Shown piece by piece: positions 9,854-18,850 of a DNA stretch of 64,000 nt. The position numbers and the translations under genes are program-made. Origin of the DNA: CAWUKT01 sp964352215 (GTDB lineage Bacteria; Bacteroidota; Bacteroidia; J057; JADKCL01); contig CAYGRE010000021.1 in the NCBI GenBank assembly GCA_964352215.1, forward strand, positions 13,103 to 77,102, read 5' to 3'. The notes beneath the pieces are model-generated. The model made no database searches, had not been told where the DNA came from, and saw nothing but the letters and a program-made list of their open reading frames with translations. Each line of letters starts with the position of its first letter. Position 1 is the stretch's first letter.

Positions 9854-10942
9854 GGACTCTGAGCCAGGTCGCCCACAAAAATCAAAAACCCAATTCAGGC
9901 CGTACAGTCCTCCGTCACGAATTCCAATCCCGATGTATCTCAGGTTAGGTTGCAGGATATTTTCCCGGTGCCCGTAGCTTGGGACACCACGGTCTATCAT
10001 TAGAGAAAAGAAGCATTCAATTGGGGTGCTGGTCCCCCCCTGAATATTCTCTGCACGGTACCCCCCGGCATCGGAAAACTTATTCAACCGCTGGCCAAAC
10101 CCAGTACCATCTGAAGAATTATGGGCAAAGGTCTGTGAATCAGACAGGTCCTTTGCATGGGAATCTGCAGCCCGGAAATAGGGTTGATAAGGATAAAGTA
10201 GCGGGGCAGGATCAGCTGTGCGCAAACGCTCCTGCAAACTGGTTACATAATGATCGGTTGATTCTCCCCAACTGTCATTTTTCAAATACTGCGCCAGGTA
10301 AGTTTCGCCAAATAACCTGGGATTGATGCGGCACAGGTTGTGCAGGTAAATCAACTCTTTGGCCATGTCAGACACATAGGCTGAATGACGCGCAGTATTT
10401 GCCAACCGGTAAAAGAGATTGTCCCATTCTACGAAATCGTATAGTTCGGAACTGGCATCGTGACCCGCATGGTAAATATTCCGCCAGGTACCTTCCCTTT
10501 TGTCAAACACCCTGGCAATCCGGTCAAAAAATTTCCGCACGGATTCTGGCTGTTCCCGGTAGCCCTTCTCTCCTACCGTGAACAACTTTCTCTGGATCAC
10601 CACCAACCCTTTCCGGTAAGCCTGAAGTTCCTTCCCTGACCTATCCCTTGCCTTTGCCCGTTCTAAATGCTGGGCCACCTGGCTCCACGGTTTTACAACC
10701 CTCCCGGAAAAATTCGGGTCTTTGCTGTAATTACACAAAGCGATGGCTGCATAGAAATCGGGGACGGCTGAGCTCGTATGCTCCTTGCTGGAAAGAATCG
10801 CTGACTGGTAGCATTTGTAGTAACTACCGGTTAGGTACAGGTTATGGAGTTGGCGGGAAAGTTCGCTGCCGTGACTTTCGAGGGAGAGCAACACAAAAAC
10901 CACTCCCACGACCCCTAAACGGGCCATTTTTGTTAGCTTCAT
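9836..10942 (-). CDS. Secreted CAP (SCP/PR-1-like) domain protein
   Basis: A 368-residue protein with an N-terminal signal peptide (hydrophobic run LGVVGVVFVLLSL). The first 220 residues are helical and unassigned. The C-terminal part is a CAP domain: SHAKDLSDSQTFAHNSSDG, then YRAENIQGG, SYGHRENILQPNLRYIGIG and LYGLNWVFDFCG. These carry the usual His and Glu residues of the CAP cavity. Bacterial CAP proteins are secreted and of mostly unknown function; some bind lipids or cell wall. It converges on the TonB receptor, with the last 18 bases overlapping. Confidence 0.82.
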   Translation of the reverse strand: MKLTKMARLGVVGVVFVLLSLESHGSELSRQLHNLYLTGSYYKCYQSAILSSKEHTSSAVPDFYAAIALCNYSKDPNFSGRVVKPWSQVAQHLERAKARDRSGKELQAYRKGLVVIQRKLFTVGEKGYREQPESVRKFFDRIARVFDKREGTWRNIYHAGHDASSELYDFVEWDNLFYRLANTARHSAYVSDMAKELIYLHNLCRINPRLFGETYLAQYLKNDSWGESTDHYVTSLQERLRTADPAPLLYPYQPYFRAADSHAKDLSDSQTFAHNSSDGTGFGQRLNKFSDAGGYRAENIQGGTSTPIECFFSLMIDRGVPSYGHRENILQPNLRYIGIGIRDGGLYGLNWVFDFCGRPGSESLSFNP

Positions 10943-11024
10943 ATTCTTTCTGTAATCAGGGTCTACGTTGTTCTCTTAACGTACAAACCCCAAAAAGTAA
11001 CACCCCCGATACAGGACAAATACG

Positions 11025-11810
11025 CTAGAATTCTAACAGGGTGTTTTTAGCCCGGCAAATCTCTAACCAATGCTCAAGGAGTAGGTTTGCGGAAATCGTT
11101 TCGCTGGGAAAATGATGGAAAAACTCTGGATGCCACTGAACTGCCATGATAGATCCCTTTGGTCCTTCCTCATGGACAAATCCTTCTATCAGGCCATCCT
11201 CTGAGCACCTGGCCTCCACCTGTAAACCTTTCCCCAACTGCTTTATCCCCTGATGATGGATCGAATTGACCTCCCCCCCCTTTTTCTGAGTATGAAGGGC
11301 CTCAAACAATCCGCCCGCAACAAACTCTACCCCATGAAAATACCCATCATACTTGTCTATATCGCGGTGGTGGATGGCGCTGGGAATCTGGCTGGGAATA
11401 TCCTGAATCAGGGTACCCCCAAAGAAAACATTCATGATTTGCAATCCCCGGCAGATGCCAAATATGGGCATGCCCCGATCCATGGCCATGCCAAGCAATT
11501 TCAATTCGAAGGCGTCCCTTTGGGGATCGCCAAGCCACCGGTCCTCATGCATAGGCAACTCACCGTAGCTCTGAGGTGCTACATCCGCCCCACCCTGAAG
11601 GAGCAAACCATCCAGCCCATCCATAAAAACCTCCAGTAACGCATCCACCATCAGAGGGATCATCATAGGCAGCGCCCCGGCCCGGGAAACATAATCTAAG
11701 GTATCCTGCTCCACGGAGGTATACACCTTTGGCCCCAGGATAGGACTCCGGTCCGGGCTTGGATAAAAGAAACGACCGGGAATTCCGATCTTTAATAGAT
11801 TCTGGTTCAT
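11025..11810 (-). CDS. Gamma-glutamyl-gamma-aminobutyrate hydrolase family protein (peptidase C26)
   Basis: A 261-residue class-I glutamine-amidotransferase-fold hydrolase. The nucleophile elbow is GIC120RGLQ and the partner motif is QWH227PE229F, so the full Cys-His-Glu triad is present. LLQGGADVAPQSYGE near residue 70 and the PIFGICRGLQIMNV context are characteristic of PuuD-like enzymes, which release GABA or similar amines from gamma-glutamyl conjugates. It starts 2 bases after the stop of the GH3-family gene, so the two are co-transcribed. A ligase that makes amide conjugates next to a hydrolase that breaks gamma-glutamyl amides is suggestive, but the substrates are not known. Confidence 0.9.
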   Translation of the reverse strand: MNQNLLKIGIPGRFFYPSPDRSPILGPKVYTSVEQDTLDYVSRAGALPMMIPLMVDALLEVFMDGLDGLLLQGGADVAPQSYGELPMHEDRWLGDPQRDAFELKLLGMAMDRGMPIFGICRGLQIMNVFFGGTLIQDIPSQIPSAIHHRDIDKYDGYFHGVEFVAGGLFEALHTQKKGGEVNSIHHQGIKQLGKGLQVEARCSEDGLIEGFVHEEGPKGSIMAVQWHPEFFHHFPSETISANLLLEHWLEICRAKNTLLEF

Positions 11811-11812
11811 AA

Positions 11813-13333
11813 TTATCCAATTCGTTGATTGATATAAATCTTCAAAAGATCAGCCAGGGAACGGTTATTTTTTAGTCTTGGAAGCTTAAACTGGTCCCCA
11901 ACCTTACCAATGCTCTTCATATATTCCAGAAAACCTCCCGGCTTCAGGATGCTTATTTTCAAAGGAGCCATGGCCTTGGCCGCGACCAATTCCCGGTACA
12001 AATGGTTGCCCGCCTGCATCACTTCATCAATTTTGCTACGGAAGGCTTCGAGGTCATCCGGTGGATCATCAAACTCAATGAACCATTCATGGTAGGGCGG
12101 TCCTTCCGCAGGGTGAATTTGGGGGGCAACTGTGAATTCGGTCACCCGTCCTCCTACCTGCTTCATGGCCTGATCGATGGCACGCTCCACTTCAAATTGA
12201 ATGATGTGCTCGTTGAAGGCCGAGGTAAAATGAGCCAGCCGACCGGCAAATACGATCCGGTAAGGATCGACGGACGTGAACCGTACAACATCTCCCAGGT
12301 TGTAGCCCCACAGTCCAGACAAACTATTGAGGACCAAGCCGTAATCCTTCCCCACTTCAACCTGATCCAAACGTAGTCTTTGCACATTTCCGGCCCGGTA
12401 ATCGTCGGCAGGAATGAACTCATAGAAGAAACCCGACTGAAGGTGAAGGAGCAATCCCAGATCATCAAAATTGTCCTGGAAAGCGAAGAAGCCTTCGGAG
12501 GCATTGTACACTTCTACAAAGTCTATTTCCTTTCCTATTACCTCCAGTAGTCCTGCCTTATAGGGTTCTACCTGAAGGCCTCCATAGACCATAAACTTCA
12601 GATGGGGCCAGACCTCGATTACCTTTTTCCCGGTTCGTTCCTGAAGTCTTTTAAAAAGCACGTTGATCCAGACCGGCAACCCTGTCATCGCTCTGATATC
12701 TGAGGGAATGGCTTCATCGAGAATGCGGGACAGCTTCTGCTCAAAGTCGGGAATGGAATTGGTCTCCCAACTTGGCACCCGGTTCCACTTGGCATACCAG
12801 GGGAGAAAATGGTTGAGCAGGCCAGAGACCCTCGCAGATGGAATCTTTCCCATCATGGTCAATTCGGGGCTACCGGTTAAAGGAAGCGTTTTTCCATCCC
12901 ATACGGCATAGTTTTTCGAACGGGCGATGTAGGAACAATAAGCGTCTGTAGAGCCACGGATAATGCACCGCATTGCTTCCCGGTTGGTGGGAATATACTT
13001 TTTCCCGGAGGTGGTCCCGGAAGACATGATCAAATGATCGGGAGCACCGGGCCAAAGCACATCCTGCTCCCCTGCCATGATCCTTTCTACGTAGGGCTTG
13101 ATGTCCTCATAATCCACCAAAGGAACCGCATCCTTAAATGCATTGTAATCCATCCCAATATCAATTCCCCGCTCTTGCCCATAGATGGATCGACTCCCTT
13201 CATCCAGAATGCGATAGAAATATTGTTGCTGGTGAAAATGAGGCCGTGCTGCCCACTTCCGAATCCGCTTTTCGATCCGGTTCGTCACTGGCCTGGCAAT
13301 CATTCCTCGGAATCCCATATCCTTAATTTTCAA
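11813..13333 (-). CDS. GH3 family acyl-adenylating ligase
   Basis: A 506-residue member of the GH3 (auxin-responsive promoter) family of ANL-type adenylating enzymes. The ATP loop is SSGTTSGKKYIP at residues 104-115; further motifs are FMVYGGLQVEPY, VYNASEGFFAFQ and GYNLGDVVRFTS, matching the usual GH3 order. Plant members join amino acids to hormone acids; the bacterial ones have no settled substrate. It heads an operon with the C26 hydrolase and is divergent from the symporter at 13428, leaving a 94-base shared promoter region. The length is normal for the family. Confidence 0.9.
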   Translation of the reverse strand: MKIKDMGFRGMIARPVTNRIEKRIRKWAARPHFHQQQYFYRILDEGSRSIYGQERGIDIGMDYNAFKDAVPLVDYEDIKPYVERIMAGEQDVLWPGAPDHLIMSSGTTSGKKYIPTNREAMRCIIRGSTDAYCSYIARSKNYAVWDGKTLPLTGSPELTMMGKIPSARVSGLLNHFLPWYAKWNRVPSWETNSIPDFEQKLSRILDEAIPSDIRAMTGLPVWINVLFKRLQERTGKKVIEVWPHLKFMVYGGLQVEPYKAGLLEVIGKEIDFVEVYNASEGFFAFQDNFDDLGLLLHLQSGFFYEFIPADDYRAGNVQRLRLDQVEVGKDYGLVLNSLSGLWGYNLGDVVRFTSVDPYRIVFAGRLAHFTSAFNEHIIQFEVERAIDQAMKQVGGRVTEFTVAPQIHPAEGPPYHEWFIEFDDPPDDLEAFRSKIDEVMQAGNHLYRELVAAKAMAPLKISILKPGGFLEYMKSIGKVGDQFKLPRLKNNRSLADLLKIYINQRIG

Positions 13334-13427
13334 CCTAAATATCCTCGGTTACACTGATAATTCAAATTACAATTGTGATTCTCAGCCAATCCGGCACTAA
13401 ATTGCCTCTTCAGAGCTGGACCAACAG

Positions 13428-14336
13428 ATGCAATTATTCTTCGAAAATGCGCTGACCTTCTCCTACGCCGGGGTAATGCTCCTGTTGGGACTCAGTCTCA
13501 GCATGCGGGATGTACTGGACATATTCCGATATCCCAAAGCTGTCCTGATCGGCCTGATCAGTCAAATGCTGCTCTTACCCACCCTGGCCTTTCTGTTGGT
13601 CAGTATTATCCCAATGCCGGACCACCTCAAAATTGGCTTTATCCTCCTTTCTGCCTGCCCAGGCGGATCTACCTCCAACCTGGCATCTTATATGTTGAGA
13701 GGAAATGTCGCTCTTTCCGTTTCTCTGACTACTTTCAATAGTTTCCTGGTCATATTTTCCGTTCCCATCATCATGACCCAGGCCTCGGGCCTTCTCCACC
13801 TTGACCAGGCTACGGAACAATTACCCTTTTGGGATACGGTCTTCAAAATCGTGATGCTCACCCTTGTCCCCTGTCTTTTGGGGATCTCTTTTCGGGCAAA
13901 ATGGCCTGAAGTAGCCCTTGCTTTAGAAAAGGTATTCAAGTGGGTAATGCCAATCTTCATGGCACTCTCGATCGTTGGGGTAGCATTTCTGGGAGAAAAC
14001 AAAGGTCCTGAGGTTGGCATCAACGATTACCTGGGAGCCTTGCCGGCCGCCCTTGCACTCAATGTTTCCAGTATGTTGATGGGTTATCTTCTCAGTTGGG
14101 GAGCAGGACTGCCACTGCGGGACAGGTTTACCATAGGCATAGAGGTCGGAATTCAGAATGCTGCCTTGGCCATTGCAATCGCTTCACTACCAGGCTTTAT
14201 GAACAATCCCCGGTTTGCCGTACCCGCCATTGTCTATTTACTCTTCCCGTTTTTCACCGCCCTCGTCTTTGGATATTTAGCCAACCGCAAGGAAATGGGG
14301 CGTATCAGCATCCTACTCTTTAAACCCAACCATTGA
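13428..14336 (+). CDS. Bile acid:sodium symporter (BASS) family transporter
   Basis: A 302-residue, highly hydrophobic protein with about nine or ten membrane segments. It shows the family signature LSACPGGSTSNLASYMLRGNVALSVSLT near residues 77-104 and the sodium-site region GIEVGIQNAALAIAIA at about 236. BASS proteins import organic anions with sodium; in bacteria the substrate is rarely bile acid and may be pantoate or other keto acids. It stands alone, divergent from the GH3/C26 operon, and may or may not share a substrate with it. Confidence 0.88.
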   Translation: MQLFFENALTFSYAGVMLLLGLSLSMRDVLDIFRYPKAVLIGLISQMLLLPTLAFLLVSIIPMPDHLKIGFILLSACPGGSTSNLASYMLRGNVALSVSLTTFNSFLVIFSVPIIMTQASGLLHLDQATEQLPFWDTVFKIVMLTLVPCLLGISFRAKWPEVALALEKVFKWVMPIFMALSIVGVAFLGENKGPEVGINDYLGALPAALALNVSSMLMGYLLSWGAGLPLRDRFTIGIEVGIQNAALAIAIASLPGFMNNPRFAVPAIVYLLFPFFTALVFGYLANRKEMGRISILLFKPNH

Positions 14337-14439
14337 AAGAGTGCCCTGATGGGGCCCTTATTTGAACTGGTTCTAACTATTTTATATCTGAATATTTCCT
14401 AATTTGTTCCATTCGCATTTGCACCTTAGGGCCCTTGGT

Positions 14440-16284
14440 ATGAAGATTCTGATCACGACACTGCTTTCATCGGCTTCCGCACTTCACCCTGAAAAAGACC
14501 TCGTTTATCTTCCTGAGTCTTCCCTGAATACAGAAGACTTATTGGCCGATTTCCTACTTTCTCATTCCTATGATATCTGGATAGCGGATGGTTCGGAAGT
14601 CAACGAATCTCTTCTGAATCACTGGCGTTCGCAAAATCCCGATGCTTTCCTGAGCTTGGTGGTTCGAAGCAAAGAACTGGTCCCGGAAATTCTCAAATCT
14701 GCAAACAGGCTGAACATTCTTGTAGCTCCTTTTCCCGACCGGAATTCCCTTACACAAGAGGCCTGGGAAGAAGAGGTCTTTAAGCAAGCTGAAGCTCTCT
14801 ACACGGAGGGACTTGCTGCTGAAGCTAAACGGTTGGTAGAAACCAGACCCGTGAATTCCAGTGGTAAGAACGTTGTTCTGGTAGGCGCAGGAATCGTCAA
14901 CCTGATCACGGCTGAATTCCTGGCCAACCGAGGCTATTCCATAACAGTTCTGGATGCCTGCCAGGATCCGCGCAGGTGCAGGCTGATGGATTGGCCCCGG
15001 CTTGGTGTTACCAGCGGTGGTGGAAATGCCCGGATGTTCTCCTATACAGAAGCAGATAACTACAATGAAAAAGGGAGTAAGATCTACCAGGATATGTCTT
15101 CCATTTTTCGAAAAACAGTCCGCAACGGTGGCTGGGATGTCAAAGATCCTGCTGATTTTAGTCCCGAGGAAGAAGACTGGATTTCTACCTTCGAAAGCAT
15201 CCCCCCTTGGTTGGCAAGGATTTACAGCGAAAATATCTTTCGCATCAACCATGAGAGTGGTCACCTCTGGGACCAATTCATGCAGGATGCCCCTGAGTTG
15301 TTCGAAGAGGTTGAGTATTATCCCGACATTCTTAGAATGTATGTTGAACCGGTAGCCACCAAGGCGGCCATTCACCTGAATAACAAACTGGGTGCTTTGT
15401 TAAAGGGGACCAGTCTGAGACAATACCTCGATCAGTTTCCGGTTTTCGAGCCTGCCCATCAAATGGATGAATTGGCGGGGGGGATCACCGTAAAAGGATT
15501 TACCGTTAATGTACATCCCTTTGTGGCCCGGTTGATCAGCCGGATTGAGTCGCTGGGAGGTAGCATGCACTGGAATTGCCGCATTGACCAAATCGAAAGG
15601 AATGGCCAGGACGAAGTGATTGCGCTGACAGGAAATGGGGAACGTTTTGTTGCCGATCACTATGTAATCAGCCCCGGAGTGCGCGGTAACAAACTGCTGC
15701 AGGGAATGGCCTCTGAAAATGTGATCCAGGGGGTTTTAGGCGTTTGGCTCCAAATCCCTAACCTGGAACCGAAGTTGCGCAATTCGATCAAAATCCACCG
15801 ACGGGGACATGTGGTAGAAGATATCAATATCACGGTTGGAATAGACCCGGATACCGGAGAGGACATCCTCACTTTTGGAGGAGGATATGGATTTGTCGGG
15901 CTGGATCGTCCTGCGCCTGATTCTCCTGAGTTGGCTGCGCTCTTTGATGAACTGGAAAATGTAGCCCGTATCTATTTCCCCAAGGCTTATGCCACCGCTA
16001 AGGCCAATGGGGGGTTTTATCCTCAGGGACAGAAAAAGTATTGTATCCGCCCGTTTACCGCGACTGGGCTCGGTGTTTTCGAAATGATTCCGGCGATTGA
16101 CGGTGGGAAACTGATCATCACGGGTGGCCACAATACTGGAGGTTTTACCCAGGCACCCGCAGTCGCGAGAGCCGTTTGGCATGCCCTGGAAGGAATTCCA
16201 GATCCAATCCATGCATGGTTCCATCCCGGTCGCAGTCGCCTGAACCGTCGTCCGAGTCGGCAAAAGGCCAAGATCAAGGTATAA
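14440..16284 (+). CDS. FAD-dependent oxidoreductase (DAO type) with an unassigned N-terminal domain
   Basis: The ATG at 14440 (614 residues) is preferred to 14404 because MKILITTLLSSAS begins the first beta-strand. Residues about 1-145 form an alpha/beta domain I do not recognise. At about 155 the dinucleotide motif VVLVGAGIVNLITAEFLANRG begins a D-amino-acid-oxidase-type FAD fold, with GVTSGGGNARMFSY after it and a C-terminal FAD motif PAIDGGKLIITGGHNTGGFTQ. It probably oxidises an amine or imino compound. The stop overlaps the formyltransferase start by one base (TAATG), so the two are translationally coupled. The extension makes it longer than plain DAO enzymes. Confidence 0.8.
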   Translation: MKILITTLLSSASALHPEKDLVYLPESSLNTEDLLADFLLSHSYDIWIADGSEVNESLLNHWRSQNPDAFLSLVVRSKELVPEILKSANRLNILVAPFPDRNSLTQEAWEEEVFKQAEALYTEGLAAEAKRLVETRPVNSSGKNVVLVGAGIVNLITAEFLANRGYSITVLDACQDPRRCRLMDWPRLGVTSGGGNARMFSYTEADNYNEKGSKIYQDMSSIFRKTVRNGGWDVKDPADFSPEEEDWISTFESIPPWLARIYSENIFRINHESGHLWDQFMQDAPELFEEVEYYPDILRMYVEPVATKAAIHLNNKLGALLKGTSLRQYLDQFPVFEPAHQMDELAGGITVKGFTVNVHPFVARLISRIESLGGSMHWNCRIDQIERNGQDEVIALTGNGERFVADHYVISPGVRGNKLLQGMASENVIQGVLGVWLQIPNLEPKLRNSIKIHRRGHVVEDINITVGIDPDTGEDILTFGGGYGFVGLDRPAPDSPELAALFDELENVARIYFPKAYATAKANGGFYPQGQKKYCIRPFTATGLGVFEMIPAIDGGKLIITGGHNTGGFTQAPAVARAVWHALEGIPDPIHAWFHPGRSRLNRRPSRQKAKIKV

Positions 16285-17114
16285 TGTCGGCACCTTTTAC
16301 TTATGCCCGCCAAAGTCCGGGACAGGAATTCCGCCTTACCCTGATTTGCTCCGACGATCCCCAACACACCTATTTACGGTTCTTATTTGACCGGGAGTTT
16401 CCCGGATACAAGTGTATCCTCGAGCCCAACCAGGGCCAGGTACGACATCTCCAAAAGAAAGGCCGGACCCTCGATCTCCTTTACATGCGCTACCACAGCA
16501 AACGGCGTAAACTGACAGGAGACAGCCAGTCCAGAAAAGCCCATTTCTCTTCTCTGGTCCCGGACGGTTACACTCCCTCTGCTCCTGTTTTGGAAGTAGA
16601 CACGATCAATTGTCGTGAGGTCTGGGATCAACTTGACTCCTGGAAACCAGAGGTTACCATCTGTGCAGGCACAAAGTACATCGGTAATTCCGCCATCTCC
16701 CGGGCTGGCATCATGCTCAACCTCCACACTGGCTACCTGCCGGATTACAAGGGCAATCAATGCATCTTCTTCACCCTCTACGATGGCGCTTTCGAGAAGG
16801 TGGGAGGAACCATCCACCAATTAAGTGCTGAACTGGATGGAGGGCCAATCCTCAAGCGGGTCTTCCCTCCTATTTATCCTGATGACAGAGAAGAAACGCT
16901 CTATGCGAGGTGCCAGCAATTGATGATGGAGCAGGTGACGGAGTTGATCAAAGACCTTATGGCAGGAGAGGAATGGCATTTCACCCCCCAATCCGGTGAT
17001 GGAACCATGTTCAGGCACCGGGACCGGACTCCGCTCAAGGAAATCCGCTACTGGTTCCGTAAAAAGACCGGCAAAATCAAATTCCCTCAATGGAAGGACC
17101 GGAAGGGTCAATAA
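16284..17114 (+). CDS. Formyltransferase family protein
   Basis: The start is the ATG at 16284, overlapping the upstream stop (TAATG); it gives 276 residues. The catalytic region reads IMLNLHTGYLPDYKGNQC, followed by GGTIHQLSAELDGGPIL, supplying the Asn-His-Asp set used by 10-formyl-tetrahydrofolate-dependent transferases such as PurN, Fmt and the sugar N-formyltransferases. Housekeeping PurN and Fmt do not have this N-terminus or context, so a dedicated acceptor such as an amino sugar or secondary metabolite amine is likely (inference). It lies between an FAD amine-oxidase-like enzyme and a lipid-linked-sugar glycosyltransferase. Confidence 0.83.
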   Translation: MSAPFTYARQSPGQEFRLTLICSDDPQHTYLRFLFDREFPGYKCILEPNQGQVRHLQKKGRTLDLLYMRYHSKRRKLTGDSQSRKAHFSSLVPDGYTPSAPVLEVDTINCREVWDQLDSWKPEVTICAGTKYIGNSAISRAGIMLNLHTGYLPDYKGNQCIFFTLYDGAFEKVGGTIHQLSAELDGGPILKRVFPPIYPDDREETLYARCQQLMMEQVTELIKDLMAGEEWHFTPQSGDGTMFRHRDRTPLKEIRYWFRKKTGKIKFPQWKDRKGQ

Positions 17115-17152
17115 AGTCTATATCTTGAGGTTAAGGTTAGACATCGACCAGC

Positions 17153-18850
17153 ATGAAGGAAAAGCTAAACGGAAATAGGATACAAGTCTGGTTCTATGCC
17201 TGCTGGGTCATTCTGGGTCTGTTACAGGCTTTTTTTACAGATCTGACGGGCGACGAAGCCTATTACTGGAAATACGCGCAGCATCCTGCCTGGGGATATT
17301 TTGACCATCCCCCGGTCACCGCTTTTGCCATCCGTTTGGGGTATTGGATATTTCCCAATGAATTGGGGGTCCGCTTGATTCCGTTGCTCATGGTAACTGG
17401 AGGGCTTTATTGTCTGGAACGGCTGATTCAACCCAAGCAGACGATCCTCTTCTATGGGCTGGCTGCCGCGGTCGGTATCCTCCACTTCATAGGCTTCATG
17501 GCCCTTCCCGATGCCCCACTCCTGTTTTTTACTGCACTCTTTCTGCTGCTTTATAAAAAGTACCTGGCGGCGCCATCTTCAGGACTCGCTTTGGGAATCG
17601 GGCTGGTGGCTGGTATGATGATCTTGTCTAAATACCATGCCTTGCTCATCATTGGGTTACTTATTCTATCCCGTATCAGGTTGCTCAAGGACATCCGCTT
17701 CTGGATGGCCGTTCTGGTATGTGGCTTGGTACTGGTCCCCCACCTGCAATGGCAAATCGCCCATGGTTTTCCCTCCATCAGTTATCACTTGTTCGAGCGC
17801 AGTGTTAAGGCATATACCTTCAGCAATACCTATCAATATATCCTGGCCCAACCATTTGTACTGGGCCCATTTACAGGAATCCTCTTCCTGATTGCCGCTT
17901 ACAAGGTCAAGGCTGAAACTACCTTCGGGCGGTCTATGAAGTTCCTCTTTTGGGGAGGGTACCTCTTCTTCTTCCTGATGACCTTCAAAGGCCGTGTGGA
18001 AGCGCACTGGACCTTGTTTTGCCTTTTACCGGGTATGTATTTCGGTTGTCAGTTCCTCGAAAATTCCAGGCGTACCCAAAAGACCATGTCCTTCCTGATT
18101 CCCATCAGCCTGGTCCTGATCCTCATCGCCCGGATTCCATTGGCGGTGAATATCCTTCCCAAGGACCGAATGGGAAGCGGTATCAGCGCACTCCTCCTGG
18201 ACCAACAGCAGTGGGCAGATGATTTTGAAAAAGTCGCCGGGGAAGCCCCGGTTCTCTTCATGAATTCTTATGCAGAAGCATCCTTGTATGAATTCTATAC
18301 GGGTCACCCCGCCGCTTCCCTCAACAATATATCCGGGCGGAAGAACCAATTTGACATCTGGGGTTATGAGGAGCAATTCATTGGAAAGCGGGTGATGGTG
18401 GTCATCAACTATCCGCATCCCGATGCCCCGCTGATTCCTGGCCTGAACCCTCGTGAACGGCAATACAAATTTATGGATGACTTCCAGACTTATGCCGGTC
18501 TCAAATTGGTGGCCAGAGAATTGGAAGCAGAAGGACAGGTCAGAGAAGCCATGCACGTGGTACTTGAAGTGGAGTCCTCCCCCATTCCTGCCCATTGGAA
18601 AGACCTGGACCAGCTGTTTTCCTGTATGACTTATCAAATCTTTTCAGGGAACCAAATGGTTGCTGATTGGCCTACCCCTATCCAATTCCGGCACGATCTC
18701 CTGACCGAGCAAATAGAGTTTTACATCCTTGCCCCCTCCAAACCGGGGAAATATGGGCTGCATTTCTCCATACAGACCGAGTGGTTGCCGCCGGGGATTC
18801 ACAGCCCCCGTTATGAAATAGTTATCTTACCTTACAACAATGAATTATGA
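17153..18850 (+). CDS. Glycosyltransferase family 39-type integral membrane protein
   Basis: A 565-residue protein with about 10-12 membrane helices in the first 370 residues and a soluble C-terminal part. The first extracytoplasmic loop has the GT39/ArnT hallmark GDEAYYWKYAQHPAWGYFDHPP, including the acidic catalytic residue in the DEAYYW segment, then LPDAPLLFFTALFLLL. Such enzymes move a sugar from a polyprenyl-phosphate carrier to lipid or protein on the periplasmic side. It follows the formyltransferase by 38 bases and its last 11 bases overlap the next gene, so it belongs to the same transcript. Confidence 0.88.
   Translation: MKEKLNGNRIQVWFYACWVILGLLQAFFTDLTGDEAYYWKYAQHPAWGYFDHPPVTAFAIRLGYWIFPNELGVRLIPLLMVTGGLYCLERLIQPKQTILFYGLAAAVGILHFIGFMALPDAPLLFFTALFLLLYKKYLAAPSSGLALGIGLVAGMMILSKYHALLIIGLLILSRIRLLKDIRFWMAVLVCGLVLVPHLQWQIAHGFPSISYHLFERSVKAYTFSNTYQYILAQPFVLGPFTGILFLIAAYKVKAETTFGRSMKFLFWGGYLFFFLMTFKGRVEAHWTLFCLLPGMYFGCQFLENSRRTQKTMSFLIPISLVLILIARIPLAVNILPKDRMGSGISALLLDQQQWADDFEKVAGEAPVLFMNSYAEASLYEFYTGHPAASLNNISGRKNQFDIWGYEEQFIGKRVMVVINYPHPDAPLIPGLNPRERQYKFMDDFQTYAGLKLVARELEAEGQVREAMHVVLEVESSPIPAHWKDLDQLFSCMTYQIFSGNQMVADWPTPIQFRHDLLTEQIEFYILAPSKPGKYGLHFSIQTEWLPPGIHSPRYEIVILPYNNEL

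Noticed and set aside
14330..14365. Terminator after the BASS transporter
   Set aside because: Only a weak G+C-rich dyad without a clear T-run.
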